Source: a virus. From it: a DNA stretch of 33,554 nucleotides. The translations under genes were made by a program, and so were the position numbers. Shown here piece by piece: positions 1-8,903 of the stretch. The DNA lies in IMG/VR virus record IMGVR_UViG_3300050821_001043, positions 1 through 33,554 of that record; one strand, 5' to 3'. The notes beneath the pieces are model-generated. The model saw nothing but the letters and a program-made list of their open reading frames with translations, searched no databases and was not told the DNA's origin. The number at the start of each line of letters is the position of its first letter. Position 1 is the first letter of the stretch.

Positions 1-248
1 CGATGCACGTAATCGTGTATTTCAACGTTTACCCTATTTACAACTGAAGTAAACAGTTGTGCGGCAACCTTTGCCGATTTGTGGGAAGAAAGGATAGCCG
101 TGTCAATCTCTTGGTTGATACAATCTACCATAAACTGATCTATACAACTTCTAGCAATCTTATGTAAAACCTTTATTCCAGGATGTGCAACAATTCCTGC
201 TAAATCTGCTAACTCTTGCGAGTCTAGGTGTATTTCTGGGTTAAACAT
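1..248 (-). CDS. Partial gene downstream of portal (C-terminus beyond window)
   Basis: Open reading frame read on the minus strand from ATG at 248 and running off the window start, so only the first ~82 residues are visible. It begins MFNPEIHLDSQELADLAGIV. A GGAGG ribosome site lies 4 nt upstream of the ATG. The visible part looks helical and soluble, with no recognisable domain. It is the next gene after the portal gene in the late block, 66 bp beyond the portal stop, so a small structural or head-assembly role is plausible but only inferred from position. Confidence 0.75.
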   Translation of the reverse strand, partial: MFNPEIHLDSQELADLAGIVAHPGIKVLHKIARSCIDQFMVDCINQEIDTAILSSHKSAKVAAQLFTSVVNRVNVEIHDYVH

Positions 249-314
249 CTTCCTCCAAAGACGTGCCGGGAGTATTTTGGTATAGCACCTAGCGGTAACT
301 CCCCGCTATCCTGA

Positions 315-2641
315 TTATTGAATTACTGGTTCTCCGCCTTCTAGTCCGGTGTTACTCGGTTCTCCTTCCTCTGCTTCGCTCTTTGCGCTGTTAAGGAATG
401 ATCCAACAATTAAGTCCTTTTGAATTCTCTGAGCGGCAGATTGTTCTTGTAGTTGCTGCTTCTGTTGAAAGTTCTGTTGACTCATTTGTTGCTGAGTGGC
501 TAGTTTAGACTGTTGTTGTGCAGCTTGCGATTTTGCTTGGCGATCTTGAATCATCTTTGGTGTCATTGGTTTAACAATATCATTAAAGTTTTTCCATTCG
601 CTAGCTTCCATCCACATTTTCAAAATCTCTTTAATGTCCACATATTCTTGGTTAATGTCTGCTAAGAATTCTTGAACATTAGGGTTAGTGAAAATCTGCT
701 CAATAAGCGTCATAGACTGACTCATTGTGCGTTTTGCTGCTAAACTTGCTCCTGCTAGAACTTCGTATTCAATTTTAGCTTCATGAAACTTCTGCAAGTC
801 TACTTCAAAGTCTTGTCCTTTTTCGTCGCCAAGAATTGAAAATATCTCAGCATCGGACAGGTACATAAAAACCAAATCGTCAAGAATGTACAGCCACGGC
901 TTAAAGACTTGTTCGATAAAGTTGTCAAGTGGCCCATCCAGTCTAGTAGCACTTGCTTGTCCCATTTGACCGGCACCTGTAGCTGTTCTTCCCATTCCGG
1001 CGCGAGGGCCAGCGGACGAACCTTGTACAAGTGTTTGATCTGCTCCGGAGCTACTTTCGGTTGCTGATTCTGACTCTCTAATTGCTGACCACACGTCCGG
1101 TGGAACTTTGGGAGTTTCTAATAACTTATAAGCTTTATCAACTTCGTTATCAACTGTTAGAATCTTCCCTAATCCAGTCCTAATCATTTGGGTAGGAGTG
1201 TTAGAATCTCTCTTACGTAAGTAAATTGGGTTTACACCAAATGACAAAATTTTGAGAATAGCATTGATAGTTCCTTGATCTACTCTCTGATTTTGTCCTA
1301 CAATTAACCCCACGCCCATTCCATAAAACGCTCTTGGACGATTCCACCAATTAGCAGATAGAAACGGAATAACTCCGAAATCGTTAGGCCCAGAATACAA
1401 TTTGTGCTGTCTAGCAATTACTATAATCTTTTTGCGTTTATCCCAATACTCTAACACTTCAAATTTCTTTAAAAGTAAATCTGGAGAAACTGATATGTTA
1501 ACTTCTTCTGCATGATGTACAACACCTTTCACATAGGCTGCTTGATCGGTAATCAGTTGAGCCGGGTTTCCTTCGTTAGACGGAGGCATCCACCATGCTT
1601 TTAAATCTGCTTCACTAGGTAAAACCCATCCTTTCTTGTCAGGATGATCGTTAGGCAGTTCTTCAATTCCTTTAAGAAAATTCTTTAAACCATAATAATC
1701 CATGTAGCGAATGTCGATAGCATAATCTGCACGTCTAATATCGCCCACGGATGCATGAGGATCAACTAATACCCTACTAATATCTCTGCTTTCAATAAAT
1801 GGTCTAGGAACATACTTTCTTTTAATCTCTATTTGCGGAGGGGAATCTTTAGGAAGCAGTAACTTCTGCTCTTGTCCTACAGGACCGGCTGCGATACTAT
1901 CAACAGTGGCTACTCTTTTCTTAGTAATAACTTCTTTGTATTTGATACCCCATTTCCAGATTCCTGTACCTAAATGGCACATTTGCTCTAAACCGTGCTT
2001 CGTTTCCATTTTGAAGTCACACTCATCTAATAGAGCAGAGAATAAAGCAGTTTTAGCATCTACTACATTTTGTGAAGTTCCGGGTCTAGGTCTTAAAACC
2101 ATTGGAGGATCAGTATAAAACAATCCTTTATATAATTGCGGAACTATAGCATTAACTACTTTTGCTACAGTGAAGCGTTGCACATTCGGTTCGCCCTTTG
2201 TTATCAACAACTTACGAGGTGTTGAAGTAAGTCATTTCTGCTTACTTCATACGGTTTATATTCCCGTATGTTCGGACTATCACATCGCTTCGTCTGAAGC
2301 GCCCTCTCGTTTAGTCTCTCAGCGTACCTTTTTCGGCTTCGCCCTTGTTGGCATTTCAGCGTTCAAGTCAATTAGAGTGGGTTTGAATATCCCCAAGCCG
2401 TTTAGCAAAGGATATAAGTATTTTCAAAAACGCTTATTGGACGTGGACTTTGAAACAAAATATCACTATCACGCCATAATAAACTATATTGCTTATTTTG
2501 TATAAAAGCTTCTGCTTTGCTTGCTGAACCAACTACTAAAGCAACTTCTGCACTAGCATTTGTTAAATCACCATTAGTTTTATAATCTAACGGAGTAAGT
2601 TCTCGATGGACATTTGCGCCATCAATCGGTATATTCGACAT
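315..2641 (-). CDS. Portal protein, gene split by a group I intron (exon 1 2409-2641, exon 2 315-2193)
   Basis: The portal (head-tail connector) forms the dodecameric ring at the capsid vertex through which TerL pumps DNA. Two reading frames, 2402-2641 and 315-2210, are the two ends of one protein. Joining 2409 to 2193 gives 2112 nt, exactly 704 codons, or 703 aa. Across the join the protein reads FENTYIL-EPNVQRFTVAKV. Exon 1 starts at ATG 2641 with GGAGG upstream, and this start lies inside the end of the GIY-YIG gene. Exon 2 holds the typical portal core (VAKVVNAIVPQLYKGLFYTD, then DPPMVLRPRPG) and a Gln-rich C-terminal tail. Read without splicing, exon 1 hits TAA after 79 codons. The portal call rests on sequence character and position beside TerL; exact exon ends come from P1/P10 pairing and frame. 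Confidence 0.82.
2194..2408 (-). mobile_element. Group I intron without ORF, inside the portal gene
   Basis: This ~215-nt insert interrupts the portal frame. On the minus strand it carries the group I core. An R-type segment GAGAGACTAAACG lies at 2320-2308 and an S-type segment containing ATAGTCC at 2280-2274; GACTA (2316-2312) pairs with TAGTC (2279-2275) to form P7. Between them CGCTTC/GAAGCG forms P8. Beyond P7, CATACGG/CCGTATG and GAAGTAAG/CTTACTTC make two P9-type hairpins. The exon end ATATCCT pairs with GGGGATAT near the intron 5' end (P1, with the usual U.G at the splice site). The intron ends in G. There is no ORF inside, so mobility would need an endonuclease in trans; the adjacent GIY-YIG gene is the obvious candidate. 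Confidence 0.85.
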
Positions 2642-3197
2642 TTTCCTCCATTAGTTGCTGTTTGAGTAGTTTATTCTTTTTCCGACTCTCAACCAATCTT
2701 CGTTTATGTTCTTCGGTCCTAGGCGGCTTTTTACAGCCTTTTTGCCCTAACTTTAGTGCTTCAATATGCTCTGGTGTTAATGGCCTTCCTCTTTGCGCTA
2801 GTCCGATTCGTTCACTCCATTCCGCAGTTTTTGGCATACCTTTTCTAGTAGCCGACATTTTTTCTTTAGTTTCAGGAGAACAAATATGAGTAGTTCCTAA
2901 CCGGCCCCCTCCACCGGCTGTAAGATTGTATCCAAGTTCTCCTTGTGTTCCAAAAAACTTGATATAAGCAATCTCAGCGTTATCCATGTCCTCCTTATCT
3001 TTAGGAGAATAAATAGACCTAATGGTAAACGATTCTGGTCCATGTTTGCGAATAGCGCGATATGGGGCTAACTTATTTCCCCTATTACCCAAAGCTGCTC
3101 TGACATTATGTTGCCAGTAAGCTTCCAGATCGTCACCCGCATGTTGTCCCACGTAGCATTTTCCATTCTCTACGTTTTGTATTAAATACACATGCAT
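2622..3197 (-). CDS. GIY-YIG homing endonuclease, free-standing
   Basis: 191 aa. The N-terminus HVYLIQNVENGKCYVGQ matches the GIY-YIG catalytic motif (the usual G-I-Y is V-Y-L here, followed by YVG). R and E residues follow in YRAIRKHGPESF and AEIAYIKFFG, as in the GIY-YIG nuclease fold. Residues ~105-180 hold repeated NUMOD3-like DNA-binding segments (SPETKEKMSATRKGM, TPEHIEALKLGQKG, TEEHKRRLVESRKK), as in segmental group I-associated endonucleases. The stop lies 20 nt inside the portal gene, and the portal ribosome site lies within this gene, so the two are translationally coupled. Placement directly next to an ORF-less group I intron suggests collaborative homing, in which this enzyme would cut intronless portal alleles. 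That role is inference. Confidence 0.88.
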   Translation of the reverse strand: MHVYLIQNVENGKCYVGQHAGDDLEAYWQHNVRAALGNRGNKLAPYRAIRKHGPESFTIRSIYSPKDKEDMDNAEIAYIKFFGTQGELGYNLTAGGGGRLGTTHICSPETKEKMSATRKGMPKTAEWSERIGLAQRGRPLTPEHIEALKLGQKGCKKPPRTEEHKRRLVESRKKNKLLKQQLMEENVEYTD

Positions 3198-3388
3198 CAG
3201 TCTTTATCCCCTAAAAACTTTCTCATATTTCTTACAGTCTCTCTGTAAGCTTCGTAATTTACTACTAACTCGCAATATAAACACAAACACCATTCGGAAA
3301 AAACGGAAATATTTAATGGCTCCCCCGGAAACGAACGCTCAAAGCACTTTATAGTACTTTTCTTAACTTCATCAAAAGAACGAGCCAT
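3197..3388 (-). CDS. Small hypothetical protein, 63 aa
   Basis: Starts at ATG 3388, just after the TerL stop, and ends overlapping the start of the GIY-YIG gene by one base. The protein (MARSFDEVKKSTIKCFERSF onward) has a CLCLYCELV stretch with three cysteines but no clear zinc-finger pairing. The tight spacing shows it is part of the late operon. I do not recognise a family. Confidence 0.7.
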   Translation of the reverse strand: MARSFDEVKKSTIKCFERSFPGEPLNISVFSEWCLCLYCELVVNYEAYRETVRNMRKFLGDKD

Positions 3389-3396
3389 ACTGTCTC

Positions 3397-5484
3397 CTAC
3401 ATTAGATCAGATAAAGGATCAGAATATTGATCTTGCAGAACTTCGGATTTTTGCTCTAATTGAAACGCAGTTACCGGATTATCCTCCATGTTCGATGCGT
3501 TGTATTTTGCGAATCTCCCTAAACCGTAAATCATGTTATGAAGTACTGTGGATTGGCGATTAGCTGTGTACTCTTGGTTTATAGAATTTACTTTAGCATC
3601 CATATCGGCATAACTTCCAAATTGTTCTACTAATAAAGAAATTGCGGAAACAATGTCGTCATGAGTGTCGTCAGACGTTCCTGTAAACTTTTCCATCTCA
3701 TTGTATATCTCTTCTAGTCCTTCACAGGAATTGAAGAAATAGAGACGTTCATCTCCTAATAGTCTAAGTACAGGTTTTGCTTTTAATTGTTTTGATCTAA
3801 GTTTTGATCCATAACCAAGAGTGACGTATTCTACTGGAATACTAATCTGTAACTTGTCCATCTCTCGACGTAGTTCTCTTCCCATCCACTTAACACCTAC
3901 AGAATCTTCAATAGCTATTCGTTTAGGCTTCCACTTGTTGCCCGTCTGGGCAATTATCCGTGGTAAATCAAATTCATTGTATCTTCCGCGAACCATGTTA
4001 ACTATATAAAATCTACCGCCATATATAATAGCAGTAAGAATTACAGTGTAGTCTGCCCATTGTTTAACGCTATATGCTGTGTCTACGGCAGTTACTACGA
4101 TCCCGCCCGGAGGATATTGTGTATGAGGAATAGTCCTTCTAATCAATAGTTCTTTAGGAAACTTAATCTTATTAATCTTTCTGGGATTATTAAGATATTT
4201 GATAGCAAAATAACCGGTATCACCATCTTCTGAGTCTAAATCTGAATCGTTCTTTTGCTCTTTAGTGAGAAATTCATAAGTAAGCCGTTCAGGAAACCAT
4301 AAGGTCCAATCGGCTTTCTTCATTTCTTCTTCTATCTTTCCAACCTTTTTAGCCTCATCTGTAGGCCACCAACATGCTCGTAAGTAGACTTTAAAATGTA
4401 CACTACTATTGAATTGTCCGCTATCTACGCTCCCTTTAATACTTTCTAACAGTCCTTCTTCTACTGCAAACTTTTCTTCTTTTTTAATAGTTGCGCCGTA
4501 AAAGTCCTGTTCATCGTACCAAGTTCCGATAACGTCAAAGAACCCGTAAGGATGCATCATTGCTTTGTTAATACTAATCTGCTTGTTAACATCTTTAATT
4601 CTGGTAATAGTTTTGCTATTTTCGTTAGTAACAACGTCATCCAATTTAAGAATACCAAAGTGCATACCAGACAAAGCCTGCTCGATAGATGCTACTCTTA
4701 GCGTAGGCTCCTTATCGTCACCGCCAGCAGGAGTCTGAAATTCTGACTGAATTCCATCTTCAGGAGGAACGCAATGTTCTGCAAACAAAACTTGAAATAA
4801 ACTGTTAGACCAATCTCCAGTTTCTTTGTCCATCAATTGACGAACATCGAATATCGGTTTTCCTTTTTTATTAATTTCATTAGTCTGTTCAAGTGTAAAA
4901 TGTTGCTTTACTTCTCCAATAAAGTCATTTGAGAGTCTAAGTGATCCTGTTAGAATCAACATAGTAACAGCGGGAAAACAAATTGTCCATTGTACACAAT
5001 CCGCCATATCAATACTGGATTTGAATCCGCCTCTTGGAACAAGCAACATGCGTTGTTTTAGGTCTGTGTATTGATTGGCGAAATGCTCGAATGTTAAGAA
5101 TGTTGGGTCTTTCTTGACAAAAAAATCATTACAAATATCTTCGTGAGTTTGCAGGGTAGTTTGGTTATACTTTTCTAATAAATGACACAAAAAGAATAAA
5201 TTAGTTTGAGCTAAAAATCTAAGTTGTAATAATCCATGAATCTCTTCTTGATTAAGTAATGGTCTTCCTTTTCCTAATTGCTTTGCCCACGAATCTAATA
5301 CCAACGTTTGCTGGCGCTCTGACAATTTCTTAAAGCTTATTGCAGATTTCTTCAGAAAGGATTCATCTGATAGGTCTTTGTATTGGTAATTAGGATTTTG
5401 TCTACAATCGGCATATAGTTTTTCTAGTTTTTCTAATTTCACAAAATTCCTAATAAATCTTTTAATTGACAATTGTGTAATCAA
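3397..5484 (-). CDS. Terminase large subunit (TerL)
   Basis: The packaging motor ATPase and headful/site nuclease that translocates DNA into the prohead through the portal. 695 aa. An N-terminal extension of ~140 aa precedes a Walker A-like loop at LLVPRGGFKSS (residues ~147-157). Walker B with two acidic residues is at GILKLDDVV (~277-285). The C-terminal RNase H-fold nuclease begins at VVTAVDTAY (D~468) and ADYT (D~478), and ends with HDDIVSAIS. Length is at the upper end for the family. The frame opens with TTG at 5484, overlapping the end of the previous gene by 23 nt. No good Shine-Dalgarno is visible and no ATG exists for a long way downstream, so the exact start is uncertain. Confidence 0.93.
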   Translation of the reverse strand: MITQLSIKRFIRNFVKLEKLEKLYADCRQNPNYQYKDLSDESFLKKSAISFKKLSERQQTLVLDSWAKQLGKGRPLLNQEEIHGLLQLRFLAQTNLFFLCHLLEKYNQTTLQTHEDICNDFFVKKDPTFLTFEHFANQYTDLKQRMLLVPRGGFKSSIDMADCVQWTICFPAVTMLILTGSLRLSNDFIGEVKQHFTLEQTNEINKKGKPIFDVRQLMDKETGDWSNSLFQVLFAEHCVPPEDGIQSEFQTPAGGDDKEPTLRVASIEQALSGMHFGILKLDDVVTNENSKTITRIKDVNKQISINKAMMHPYGFFDVIGTWYDEQDFYGATIKKEEKFAVEEGLLESIKGSVDSGQFNSSVHFKVYLRACWWPTDEAKKVGKIEEEMKKADWTLWFPERLTYEFLTKEQKNDSDLDSEDGDTGYFAIKYLNNPRKINKIKFPKELLIRRTIPHTQYPPGGIVVTAVDTAYSVKQWADYTVILTAIIYGGRFYIVNMVRGRYNEFDLPRIIAQTGNKWKPKRIAIEDSVGVKWMGRELRREMDKLQISIPVEYVTLGYGSKLRSKQLKAKPVLRLLGDERLYFFNSCEGLEEIYNEMEKFTGTSDDTHDDIVSAISLLVEQFGSYADMDAKVNSINQEYTANRQSTVLHNMIYGLGRFAKYNASNMEDNPVTAFQLEQKSEVLQDQYSDPLSDLM

Positions 5485-6910
5485 AACACGCTGGATTTGT
5501 GGTAATAGTCGGCATGTTGATAGTAAACCCGGTTCCTGCTGTTTTTGTAGCTAGTAACGGTGCCGCGTTAGCTACCGGCGCAGTGTTGCAAGTCACGCTC
5601 AGGCGCGTTCCTTCGTCTGCTACAGGCCACACGTTAATTTCAGAATTAGCTGTTACTGCTGTGGTGTTGATTGTGCAGGTAGCGCCAGAAGCGTTAGTCG
5701 CACAAGAAAAGGCTCCCGCTGAAGCTGACGTGCAGGTAACTACAGAAGGGCTAGCCGAAGTTCCTACCCCGGCACAATTTGTTGCAGTAATATAGGTCTT
5801 TCCCGAAACAGCCAATGTAGCAACAACGTTTGAAGTCGCGGTCACGTTCACGCCAGCGGCGATGCTGGCGGCGGAACTAATGGCTCCAGTGGAAGTGATG
5901 ACAGCTAAACAACCCGCGCCATTGATCTGCGCACATAGGAAATTTCCTCCGAATCCTGTAGCTGCATCTAGTCCTACTAATGTTCCAGATGTACTAAGAG
6001 AACCGTCGGCGGCTGCGCCATTCCTAATATATAAAGCTGGATATGTAGTGGTTGCCGAACCTCCTGTCTCTAGCGTCCCGCTAAGAAGTAGAGGAGAGAC
6101 TGATGCCGCACCGTTGACACTCATCGTCTGTGCAGCAGTCCAAGTGTCAGCGTTTGCTAGCGAACCGGCTCCTAATGTGTTGGCAGAAAGTGTAACAGCG
6201 GCACTGCCGTTATAGGTAGAGCCGGATGCTGCTCCTGAGTTGCTATTATTGAGCGTTAACGCATTGGTGACACTACTTGCACTGTTTGCTACACAAGCTG
6301 TGCAGGTTCCGGTCAAATTTGTGATAACTCCAGAAATGGGAGTGCCTAATGCGGGAGCAACAAGGGTTTTATTGGACAGGGTTGCAGTTTCAGAAATTGT
6401 ATCAACAGTGTCGCTAGTAGACGGAAACGTCATAGTCGTTCCGTCAGTTCCGGCAAAAGTAAGCGAGTTACTAATAGTAAGTGTTTTGCCAGAAGCTACG
6501 CTAAGTCCGGTAACCGAAGTCGCCGCGATAGTTCCCGTACCAGATACGCTTAAACTTCCGCCAGTTCCAATCACCAAGACATTAGCGTTCGTTGCAGCAG
6601 ATACACCAGAAAAGGGAACGGCGGTTGCCGTGATAGTGCCCGAACCGGTTGCACCTAGACTTCCCCCGGTTCCTACCAAAAGTGCAGCCGTATTAGTTCC
6701 TGCTGTGATTGCGGAGAATGCTGGAGCGCCAGCAGATGCAGAAATTACTCCACCTGAGATAGTGATGGATGTTCCATCAGGTTTTACGCATCCCAATGTC
6801 GATGTAGTAGCCGTTGGACAAGAACTACCAAATGGACTGATAAGTAAAGTTTGCGCTTGACTCGAAACGGCTAGTCCCAAAGCAGCTAATATAATTAGTA
6901 AATATTTCAA
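5462..6910 (-). CDS. Exported beta-repeat, low-complexity structural-like protein with Sec signal peptide
   Basis: 482 aa from a TTG start at 6910 with TAGGAG upstream. Residues 1-19 (MKYLLIILAALGLAVSSQA) are a clear Sec signal peptide with an A-x-A type cleavage site. The mature part is almost entirely Gly/Ser/Thr/Ala with repeating units such as ITAGTNTAALLVGTGGSL and LVIGTGGSLSVSGTGTI. It also has a segment ATLSNKTLVAPALGTPISGV of the kind common in phage fibre and head-decoration proteins. Scattered Cys pairs in the C-terminal third (TCTACVA, GAFSCATNASGATC) fit disulfides formed after export. A tail or virion fibre would not normally carry a signal peptide, so a cell-surface or periplasmic role is possible. 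Its GC-rich, repetitive composition differs from that of its neighbours. Confidence 0.75.
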   Translation of the reverse strand: MKYLLIILAALGLAVSSQAQTLLISPFGSSCPTATTSTLGCVKPDGTSITISGGVISASAGAPAFSAITAGTNTAALLVGTGGSLGATGSGTITATAVPFSGVSAATNANVLVIGTGGSLSVSGTGTIAATSVTGLSVASGKTLTISNSLTFAGTDGTTMTFPSTSDTVDTISETATLSNKTLVAPALGTPISGVITNLTGTCTACVANSASSVTNALTLNNSNSGAASGSTYNGSAAVTLSANTLGAGSLANADTWTAAQTMSVNGAASVSPLLLSGTLETGGSATTTYPALYIRNGAAADGSLSTSGTLVGLDAATGFGGNFLCAQINGAGCLAVITSTGAISSAASIAAGVNVTATSNVVATLAVSGKTYITATNCAGVGTSASPSVVTCTSASAGAFSCATNASGATCTINTTAVTANSEINVWPVADEGTRLSVTCNTAPVANAAPLLATKTAGTGFTINMPTITTNPACFDYTIVN

Positions 6911-6918
6911 ACTAACTC

Positions 6919-7347
6919 CTAGCTCTGAGAGCCTGTAAAGTGAAAGATAACCTTAGTTGTTCCATCACCGGTAGTCCAAGTGACAATATTTATTCTTAAA
7001 TAAAAAGACGGTTTAAAGGCTATACTTTCCATATTGGAAGTAGTACAACTTGTACTGGCTGGAGATGTGGTATCTAGTCCAAACCAATTAACATTGTCAA
7101 AACTTCCTTCTACCCTAAAAGTACAGGCGACTGGCGCTGTTCCACTCAAACTCCAATCAATCGAATAATCATTAATAGGAGAAGTTTTAGAAGGCAACCC
7201 ACTGTTTAAAAGTATATAATTACCTAACTGTCCTGTAGTGGTAGGAGTTGTCCAAGCGTACAAAAGGTTCTGGGGAAGCGAATCCTGCGCTTTCGCGGTT
7301 AAGGACAGTCCAAAAATGAATAACAATAGTGCAAGAATTCTTTTCAT
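6919..7347 (-). CDS. Secreted small protein with Sec signal peptide
   Basis: 142 aa. Residues 1-20 (MKRILALLLFIFGLSLTAKA) form a strong signal peptide with cleavage after AKA. The mature domain of ~120 aa is beta-rich (VACTFRVEGSFDNVNWFGLD, then SFYLRINIVTW) and resembles a small beta-sandwich of the virion-decoration or carbohydrate-binding kind. No catalytic motif is visible. It lies 9 nt before the other signal-peptide protein, so the two are likely co-translated and exported together. I do not recognise a named family. Confidence 0.75.
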   Translation of the reverse strand: MKRILALLLFIFGLSLTAKAQDSLPQNLLYAWTTPTTTGQLGNYILLNSGLPSKTSPINDYSIDWSLSGTAPVACTFRVEGSFDNVNWFGLDTTSPASTSCTTSNMESIAFKPSFYLRINIVTWTTGDGTTKVIFHFTGSQS

Positions 7348-7353
7348 ATTATC

Positions 7354-7566
7354 CTACTTACCGTGATGCCAGTGTGACATGTTTTGCGCGAGTTGGGCCA
7401 TTTCCCGGACATGTTCGTTAGTACTGTGAGTCGCAGCTTCTACACGTTCTTTAGGAATATCCTTATCAGGACTAATTCCCAAAGCATTGTGTAAGCCATT
7501 TTTGTGCAAGTGCATAACCACCCTATGCTTAGATAGGTGAACCGTTTCAGTTTTCTTATCAGACAT
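7354..7566 (-). CDS. Small His-containing hypothetical protein, 70 aa
   Basis: The preferred start is ATG 7566 (MSDKKTETVHLSKHRVVMHL), because AGGAG lies 7 nt upstream; the open frame extends to 7635 but without a ribosome site. The protein is helical, charged and ends MSHWHHGK. Family unknown. It follows the His-rich gene closely in the late operon. Confidence 0.7.
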   Translation of the reverse strand: MSDKKTETVHLSKHRVVMHLHKNGLHNALGISPDKDIPKERVEAATHSTNEHVREMAQLAQNMSHWHHGK

Positions 7567-7576
7567 TTTTATTCTC

Positions 7577-7879
7577 CTAAGCAGCAGGTAGACCAGCAGG
7601 AGGCATCGCTCCACCGGCAGCGGCAGGAATTCCACTTTGACCTTGCTCGGCTTCTGCTTCGCCGGGATTAGGAGTGCCCATGTGCATCATCATATGCTCA
7701 GCTAGCTGATCATCACCATGCGTGACATGATCTTCGTCAGGATGAGCCGGATGAGTGTGAACATGTGTATGGATATGACCGCCACTCTTAGCCTTTCGTG
7801 TAATAATGTGTTTAATCTCTTTCTTAGGTGTTTCGGAACCGCCTAGCGATCCGGCCACTGCATCTGTATACTCGTGCAT
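7577..7879 (-). CDS. His-rich hypothetical protein, 100 aa
   Basis: Starts at ATG 7879 immediately after the phosphatase-like gene. It has a central His-rich run (GGHIHTHVHTHPAHPDEDHV) and a second group HMMMHMG, then a Pro/Ala/Gly tail ending AGLPAA. Such alternating His could bind metal, but no defined domain is visible. It could be a small structural or scaffold-like protein, judging by position alone. Confidence 0.7.
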   Translation of the reverse strand: MHEYTDAVAGSLGGSETPKKEIKHIITRKAKSGGHIHTHVHTHPAHPDEDHVTHGDDQLAEHMMMHMGTPNPGEAEAEQGQSGIPAAAGGAMPPAGLPAA

Positions 7880-8377
7880 TTATTCCTCTGATTTGTAAAG
7901 TTCGTTCCAATGCGAACGAGCTACTTGACGGATACCCATCGCGGGATCGTATTTCTGATAAATTGCTCTGTAGATTTTTTCGGATGTTACAAAGTTGTGC
8001 GGAAGGTCGCCAATTGATCGTAAAAACATTAATCCGACTGACGGTGCTCTAGAATGACCAGCCTCACAAGCTATTAAAATTTTTTTACCTTTGTCTAAAC
8101 TCTCTTTAATGAAGTCAAGCCCGAATTTTATACAGTCGAAAGGAACCAAGTTCGGATCATCTACATCAATAAGATTGAGAGCACAAATGTTGCCTTTAAT
8201 GACATGTAGGTAGTCTTTGCTATTTTGGGGAGCACCTAACGTCTCATACCCTAGCAAATCTCTATGACCGTCCGGTCCCTCTTTGGTGCAACGTAGGAAT
8301 GCCCATCCTTTCTCTCTACGTATCTTGAGGAAGTCTTTTTCGTCACCTACCCAGACATTTGTAAAAATGGGTTCCAC
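7880..8377 (-). CDS. Dual-specificity / tyrosine-phosphatase-like protein
   Basis: 165 aa from GTG 8377, chosen because GAAGGA lies just upstream and the GTG overlaps the preceding stop (TAGTG); a longer frame to 8470 would overlap that gene. The signature loop is ILIACEAGHSRAPSVG, that is C-x5-R with C~104 and R~110, followed by S/A as in dual-specificity phosphatases. LIDVDD (D~72-75) sits where the general acid is usually found. The N-terminus EPIFTNVWVGDEKDF fits the family opening strand. Substrates could be phosphoproteins, RNA caps or phosphoinositide-like groups; nothing in the sequence decides. It is unusual to find such an enzyme in a late structural operon. Confidence 0.85.
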   Translation of the reverse strand: MEPIFTNVWVGDEKDFLKIRREKGWAFLRCTKEGPDGHRDLLGYETLGAPQNSKDYLHVIKGNICALNLIDVDDPNLVPFDCIKFGLDFIKESLDKGKKILIACEAGHSRAPSVGLMFLRSIGDLPHNFVTSEKIYRAIYQKYDPAMGIRQVARSHWNELYKSEE

Positions 8378-8592
8378 TAAATTCCTTCTATTAAAATTTG
8401 TTTCTTCTTCTCGACAATCTGTTGCTGTGCTTGCTGTTGCTGGCACATCTGGATAAAATTTCTTAAACAAATATCAGCAAAGTCCTTAGCGAACAAAGCT
8501 GCATCGGCAGGTAAAAGAACTGCTAGTCCATTCTTAGTCCATACCTTCTGAAAGTTCTGTGCATCTTGTAGCGGAACACTGAAACTAGCCAT
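8377..8592 (-). CDS. Small hypothetical protein with Gln-rich C-terminus, 71 aa
   Basis: Starts ATG 8592, overlapping the stop of the preceding gene, and ends in TAG overlapped by the GTG of the phosphatase-like gene. It begins MASFSVPLQDAQNFQKVWTK. The C-terminal part MCQQQQAQQQIVEKKKQIL is a likely helix. Family unknown. Confidence 0.72.
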   Translation of the reverse strand: MASFSVPLQDAQNFQKVWTKNGLAVLLPADAALFAKDFADICLRNFIQMCQQQQAQQQIVEKKKQILIEGI

Positions 8593-8891
8593 TATTCTCC
8601 AAATATATTCGTCATTACATTCTTGATGTTTGCTGAAGCGGCTTGCTCAACTAACGTCTTATCGCCCGGTTTATTAGTCTGTGCTGTGTCTTCTGTGTCG
8701 TATAGTTTAAGCCCGTTCTTATTAATGAACTCACCAAGAATGATAGTCTTGAAAAAAGCTTTATCGTCTGCGGTAGAATCTAAATACATCTTCACGAGAC
8801 TTGCTAATAATTTTCTGTTAGGCATTAGTCGTTCATCTGCCAGAACCTTATTAAGCATAGTTTTGTGGTATTTTATGTTTGCTATAGCCAT
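8592..8891 (-). CDS. Small hypothetical protein, 99 aa
   Basis: Begins at ATG 8891 with a GGAGG-type site upstream (TTGGAGGAACA). It is soluble and helix-rich (MAIANIKYHKTMLNKVLADE onward). No known domain was recognised. It is the second gene of the late operon and overlaps the next gene by one base, so it is co-translated with it. Confidence 0.73.
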   Translation of the reverse strand: MAIANIKYHKTMLNKVLADERLMPNRKLLASLVKMYLDSTADDKAFFKTIILGEFINKNGLKLYDTEDTAQTNKPGDKTLVEQAASANIKNVMTNIFGE

Positions 8892-8903
8892 TGTTCCTCC
8901 AAA

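Noticed and set aside
2170-2505. Plus-strand 111-aa frame
   Set aside because: Covers the group I intron and exon ends on the opposite strand; no start signal and no family resemblance.
5499-6860. Long plus-strand frames opposite the 482-aa protein
   Set aside because: Shadows of the low-complexity Gly/Ser/Thr/Ala gene on the minus strand; no ribosome sites, and products are Val/Pro/Ala-rich noise.
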